Of a stretch of DNA of 7,552 nucleotides, positions 5,554-7,552 are shown piece by piece. The stretch's first letter is position 1. The number at the start of each line of letters is the position of its first letter. The DNA comes from Bacillota bacterium (lineage in GTDB: Bacteria > Bacillota > UBA994). The stretch is from NCBI GenBank assembly GCA_018725535.1, contig QLUS01000077.1:1-7552 (forward strand), given 5' to 3'. Below the pieces are notes generated by a model. The model saw nothing but the letters and a program-made list of their open reading frames with translations, was not told the origin of the DNA and made no database searches. The position numbers and the translations under genes were made by a program.

Positions 5554-6204
5554 TTGGACATACTGTCGCTACTGCCCCAGAATCTTATTTTTTTGCTGCC
5601 ATCGTTATTACTGGCGATTACCGTACACGAGTTTTCTCACGCCTGGGTTTCTCACCGCCTCGGCGACCCCACCCCAAGATACAACCAGCGTGTTACCCTT
5701 AACCCGCTTGCTCATATCGATCCCCTCGGACTCATCACCTTGCTTGTCTTTGGTTTTGGCTGGGGCAGGGCAGTAGAAATTGACCCTAGCTACTATCGCA
5801 ATCAGCGACAAGGAGTACTCTGGGTGTCACTAGCAGGGCCAATCTCCAACATAGTGACGGCCTTTCTCTTGATGTTTGTCTTTGTGGCGATGCTAAGTAT
5901 GAACAACCTGCAGGAGGACTCATTCGGAGCGCGACTGCTCAGTACAGGTTTTTCCATAAACGTCGTTCTCGCAGTTTTTAACATGCTACCTATCCCTCCA
6001 CTCGACGGCTCTAAAGTGCTCGCTAGCTTGCTGCCGCGAAAGTATGCCTATAGCTTTCAGAGCTTAGCACAACAGTGGGGATTCCTTATTCTAATTGGTC
6101 TTATGGCTACCGGTTTAATTGGGAGCATCCTTAGGCCGATCACCAACGTTTTGCTTTTTGGGATGCTGCGAGCTATTCTTGTACTGGTGGGGATAGTGGT
6201 GTGA
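5554..6204 (+). CDS. Site-2 protease family (M50) membrane metalloprotease, YwhC-like
   Basis: Polytopic membrane zinc protease of 216 residues. The zinc site HEFSH (25-29) lies in the first hydrophobic helix, and the third ligand motif FNMLPIPPLDGSKVL (142-156, Asp151) lies in a later one. NPLAHIDPLGL (50-60) and FGFGWGRAVEIDP (66-78) are typical of the short YwhC/Rv-type subfamily, which lacks the PDZ domain of RseP. At least five hydrophobic segments are evident (about 9-24, 57-70, 88-114, 130-148, 175-210). The substrate is unknown; relatives cleave membrane proteins, and SpoIVFB is a distant sporulation homologue, but this is not SpoIVFB by its motifs or context. TTG 5554 starts 1 nt after the previous stop, with GGAGGG (5541-5546) inside the upstream gene. 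The stop overlaps scpA by 4 nt. No defects are seen. Confidence 0.9.
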   Translation: MDILSLLPQNLIFLLPSLLLAITVHEFSHAWVSHRLGDPTPRYNQRVTLNPLAHIDPLGLITLLVFGFGWGRAVEIDPSYYRNQRQGVLWVSLAGPISNIVTAFLLMFVFVAMLSMNNLQEDSFGARLLSTGFSINVVLAVFNMLPIPPLDGSKVLASLLPRKYAYSFQSLAQQWGFLILIGLMATGLIGSILRPITNVLLFGMLRAILVLVGIVV

Positions 6205-6926
6205 GCGGGCTTCGCATCTCATGTTCAACTTATGCCGGTACATTGGCGGTGCTAACAACCCTAGTGCTTAACGGCAGCATAGATGTCTATTCCTTAAGCC
6301 TTGCGCAAGTAGCCGAACAGGTGGTTGCGGCGATACTAGACCCCGACTCCCCCCTCAGCGTGGATGACGCTGGCGCGGAATTAGTCTTATGCGCCGGCCT
6401 CTTGCGGCATAAGTCAAAATCTATGCTGCCTGCCCGAGAGGACTGCGAACAGGCGGTAGCGTTAGATGAGCCAGAGGGGGACCGCTCGACTCCTGCCGTG
6501 TGGTTCGCTGGCCAAGACTATAAGGCTGCTGCCGACGCCTTGGAGGACTTGGCACTTCAGGCTTCGCGTCTATATGCGCGTGGCATGGTGGAGACTAAGG
6601 CGAGTGTCCCACCTGTTTTACAGACATCGCTGATGTCGCTGGTGTTGGCACTGCAACACATGCTTGAACAGGCTCGAACCCTGACGAGGGAGATTCCGCC
6701 GGAGGAGTACACGGTCTCGGAGGCAATTCTGTACCTAGAGGAGCTGTTCAGTGGCCAAGCCCGATTGCGGGTAGTTGATCTCTTTCCGCAAGGAAGCAGC
6801 CGGCTGCACATTATCGTTGTCTTCTTGGGACTGCTGGAGTTGATTAAACTAGGACGTGTGGAGCTCATGGACAGCGAGTGCGGAGAGCTTATCCTTTGCT
6901 CACAGGAGGAGGGGCGCGTTGCTTGA
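6201..6926 (+). CDS. scpA: Segregation and condensation protein A (ScpA, kleisin)
   Basis: Kleisin subunit of the bacterial SMC-ScpAB condensin: its N-terminus contacts the SMC neck, its C-terminal winged helix closes the ring at the other SMC head, and its middle binds ScpB. The protein has 241 residues, about normal. Landmarks are GSIDVYSLSLAQVAEQ (25-40), GLLRHKSKSMLP (67-78), TVSEAILYLEELF (171-183) and the C-terminal VVFLGLLELIKLGRVEL (206-222), close to the family's FLALLELIKLG. The N-terminal signature GPLDLLL appears as GTLAVLT (13-19), a noticeable divergence. GTG 6201 overlaps the M50 stop (GTGA), indicating translational coupling; it overlaps scpB by 8 nt. The frame is intact. Confidence 0.9.
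   Translation: MSGLRISCSTYAGTLAVLTTLVLNGSIDVYSLSLAQVAEQVVAAILDPDSPLSVDDAGAELVLCAGLLRHKSKSMLPAREDCEQAVALDEPEGDRSTPAVWFAGQDYKAAADALEDLALQASRLYARGMVETKASVPPVLQTSLMSLVLALQHMLEQARTLTREIPPEEYTVSEAILYLEELFSGQARLRVVDLFPQGSSRLHIIVVFLGLLELIKLGRVELMDSECGELILCSQEEGRVA
6904..6914 (+). promoter_or_regulatory. Ribosome binding site that fixes the scpB start at TTG 6919
   Basis: The purine run AGGAGGAGGGG lies inside the scpA 3' end, a few bases before TTG 6919. It supports this start over the upstream in-frame ATG at 6856, whose first 21 residues (MWSSWTASAE...) do not resemble ScpB. Confidence 0.7.
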
Positions 6927-7419
6927 CAGATTAGGCTTGCTCGAGGCGGTGCTCTTCGCTGCCTCAGAGCCCATCGGTGAGACGAAGCTGTGTAACATTT
7001 TAGGGATCAGCGCAAACGACTTGGCGCTGTTGATTGACGACTATCAAGCAAGCCTAGAGGAGCCTCTGCGCGGCATAATGCTCCGGGCAGTTGCCGATGG
7101 GTGGCAGCTAGTAACCAAACCCGAGACTGCGGAGTTGGTGAGTCAGCTGACAAGTCAAAGGCGATATCGTCTATCCAAACCAGCGCTTGAGGTATTGGCG
7201 ATTGTGGCCTATAGGCAGCCTATTACCCGCATAGAGATAGAAGAACTGCGCGGAGTTCAGTGTGAGCGCTCCCTCCTGACTTTAATGGAAAGGAATCTAA
7301 TCTTCGAAGTAGGGCGCAAAGAGGCGGTTGGACGGCCCATTCTTTACGGGACGACCGACACTTTTCTAGAGCAGCTTAATCTCTGCTCCCTCAAAGACTT
7401 GCCGCCAAGCCGCTCCTAG
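6919..7419 (+). CDS. scpB: Segregation and condensation protein B (ScpB)
   Basis: Dimeric double winged-helix partner of ScpA in the SMC condensin. From TTG 6919 the product is 166 residues, a little short of the usual 170-200. Landmarks are GLLEAVLFAASEPI (6-19, first winged helix), RGIMLRAVADGWQLVTKPE (51-69), LSKPALEVLAIVAYRQPITR (85-104), IEELRGV (107-113), VGRKEAVGRPILYGTTDTFL (131-150) and the closing LCSLKDLPP. All are close to the family consensus. The start was chosen because MLDRLGLLEAVLF is the normal N-terminus and the ribosome site sits just upstream; a longer frame from 6856 is open but unrelated to the family. The 8-nt overlap with scpA implies a coupled pair made in balanced amounts. 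Confidence 0.93.
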   Translation: MLDRLGLLEAVLFAASEPIGETKLCNILGISANDLALLIDDYQASLEEPLRGIMLRAVADGWQLVTKPETAELVSQLTSQRRYRLSKPALEVLAIVAYRQPITRIEIEELRGVQCERSLLTLMERNLIFEVGRKEAVGRPILYGTTDTFLEQLNLCSLKDLPPSRS

Positions 7420-7552
7420 TGTAGGTGCTCTGCAGAATGGGTATGCTACATGAAACCCTAGGAGAGGAATGTTGGCGTGGCTCTGGCCTTATCTCTGCTA
7501 CTTATCTTTTTGGCTCTGTTGGTATTTGCTTTTTTACGCGCGCAGACCTAGA
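7420..7552 (+). other. Spacer and ambiguous start of a next, membrane-associated gene
   Basis: A ribosome-site-like AGGAGAGGA (7460-7468) precedes two starts. GTG 7477 gives MALALSLLLIFLALLVFAFL followed by RAQT and TAG at 7549-7551; this leucine-rich span looks like a natural N-terminal membrane anchor, such as that of DUF2953 proteins, which I recall often follow scpB in related genomes. ATG 7469 stays open to the window edge, but its Trp/Cys-rich product looks like an out-of-frame shadow. A third frame from ATG 7443 is also open. Only 76-110 bases are available, so no gene is called firmly. No terminator is seen after scpB. Confidence 0.35.

Noticed and set aside
1..7552. CRISPR array, transposon ends, tRNA/rRNA genes or defence genes
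   Set aside because: No repeat-spacer pattern, terminal inverted repeats, transposase motifs or structural RNA sequences were seen on either strand.

Overview
The window reads as a chromosomal segment of an endospore-forming lineage of Bacillota, most likely a clostridial or Peptococcaceae-like group. The reasons are the gene order sigF, dodecin, spoVAC-spoVAD-spoVAE, followed by a DHH-CBS-nucleotidyltransferase fusion, an M50 membrane protease, scpA and scpB, together with strong GGAGG ribosome sites and frequent GTG/TTG starts. All genes lie on the + strand. The taxonomic call is an inference from gene order and protein similarity recalled from memory; no search was run.

Layout. 3-413 is the 3' part of sigF (forespore sigma factor). 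532-708 is a 58-residue single-span membrane protein of unknown function, standing where B. subtilis carries spoVAA and spoVAB. 692-904 is a dodecin. A stem-loop (910-936) follows, then the three core genes of the SpoVA dipicolinic acid (DPA) channel (994-2866). A sigma-A-like extended -10 promoter at about 2899-2907 begins a second unit: an 871-residue DHH/CBS/tRNA nucleotidyltransferase fusion (2937-5552), an M50 site-2-type protease (5554-6204), scpA (6201-6926) and scpB (6919-7419). These four genes are tightly packed with 1-nt gaps or short overlaps. The last 130 bases hold the ambiguous beginning of another membrane-associated reading frame.

The main observation is that all three spoVA genes are disrupted, each by a different lesion. 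spoVAC has a one-base loss near 1306, spoVAD a frame change near 2450, and spoVAE an in-frame TAG at 2720-2722. In each case the lost C-terminal sequence is still readable and family-like downstream. The roughly 4.5 kb of downstream genes (2937-7419), the visible part of sigF and the dodecin gene show no such damage. The pattern suggests recent, local loss of the DPA-uptake locus, for example in a lineage losing sporulation or one with a second spoVA copy. Sequencing or assembly error remains the main alternative.

Functionally, the first half concerns spore formation (sigma-F programme and DPA loading). The second half is a housekeeping block: tRNA 3'-end nucleotide addition, intramembrane proteolysis, and SMC-ScpAB chromosome condensation and segregation. 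I see no CRISPR array, insertion sequence, rRNA or tRNA gene, and no clear new defence or biosynthetic system.
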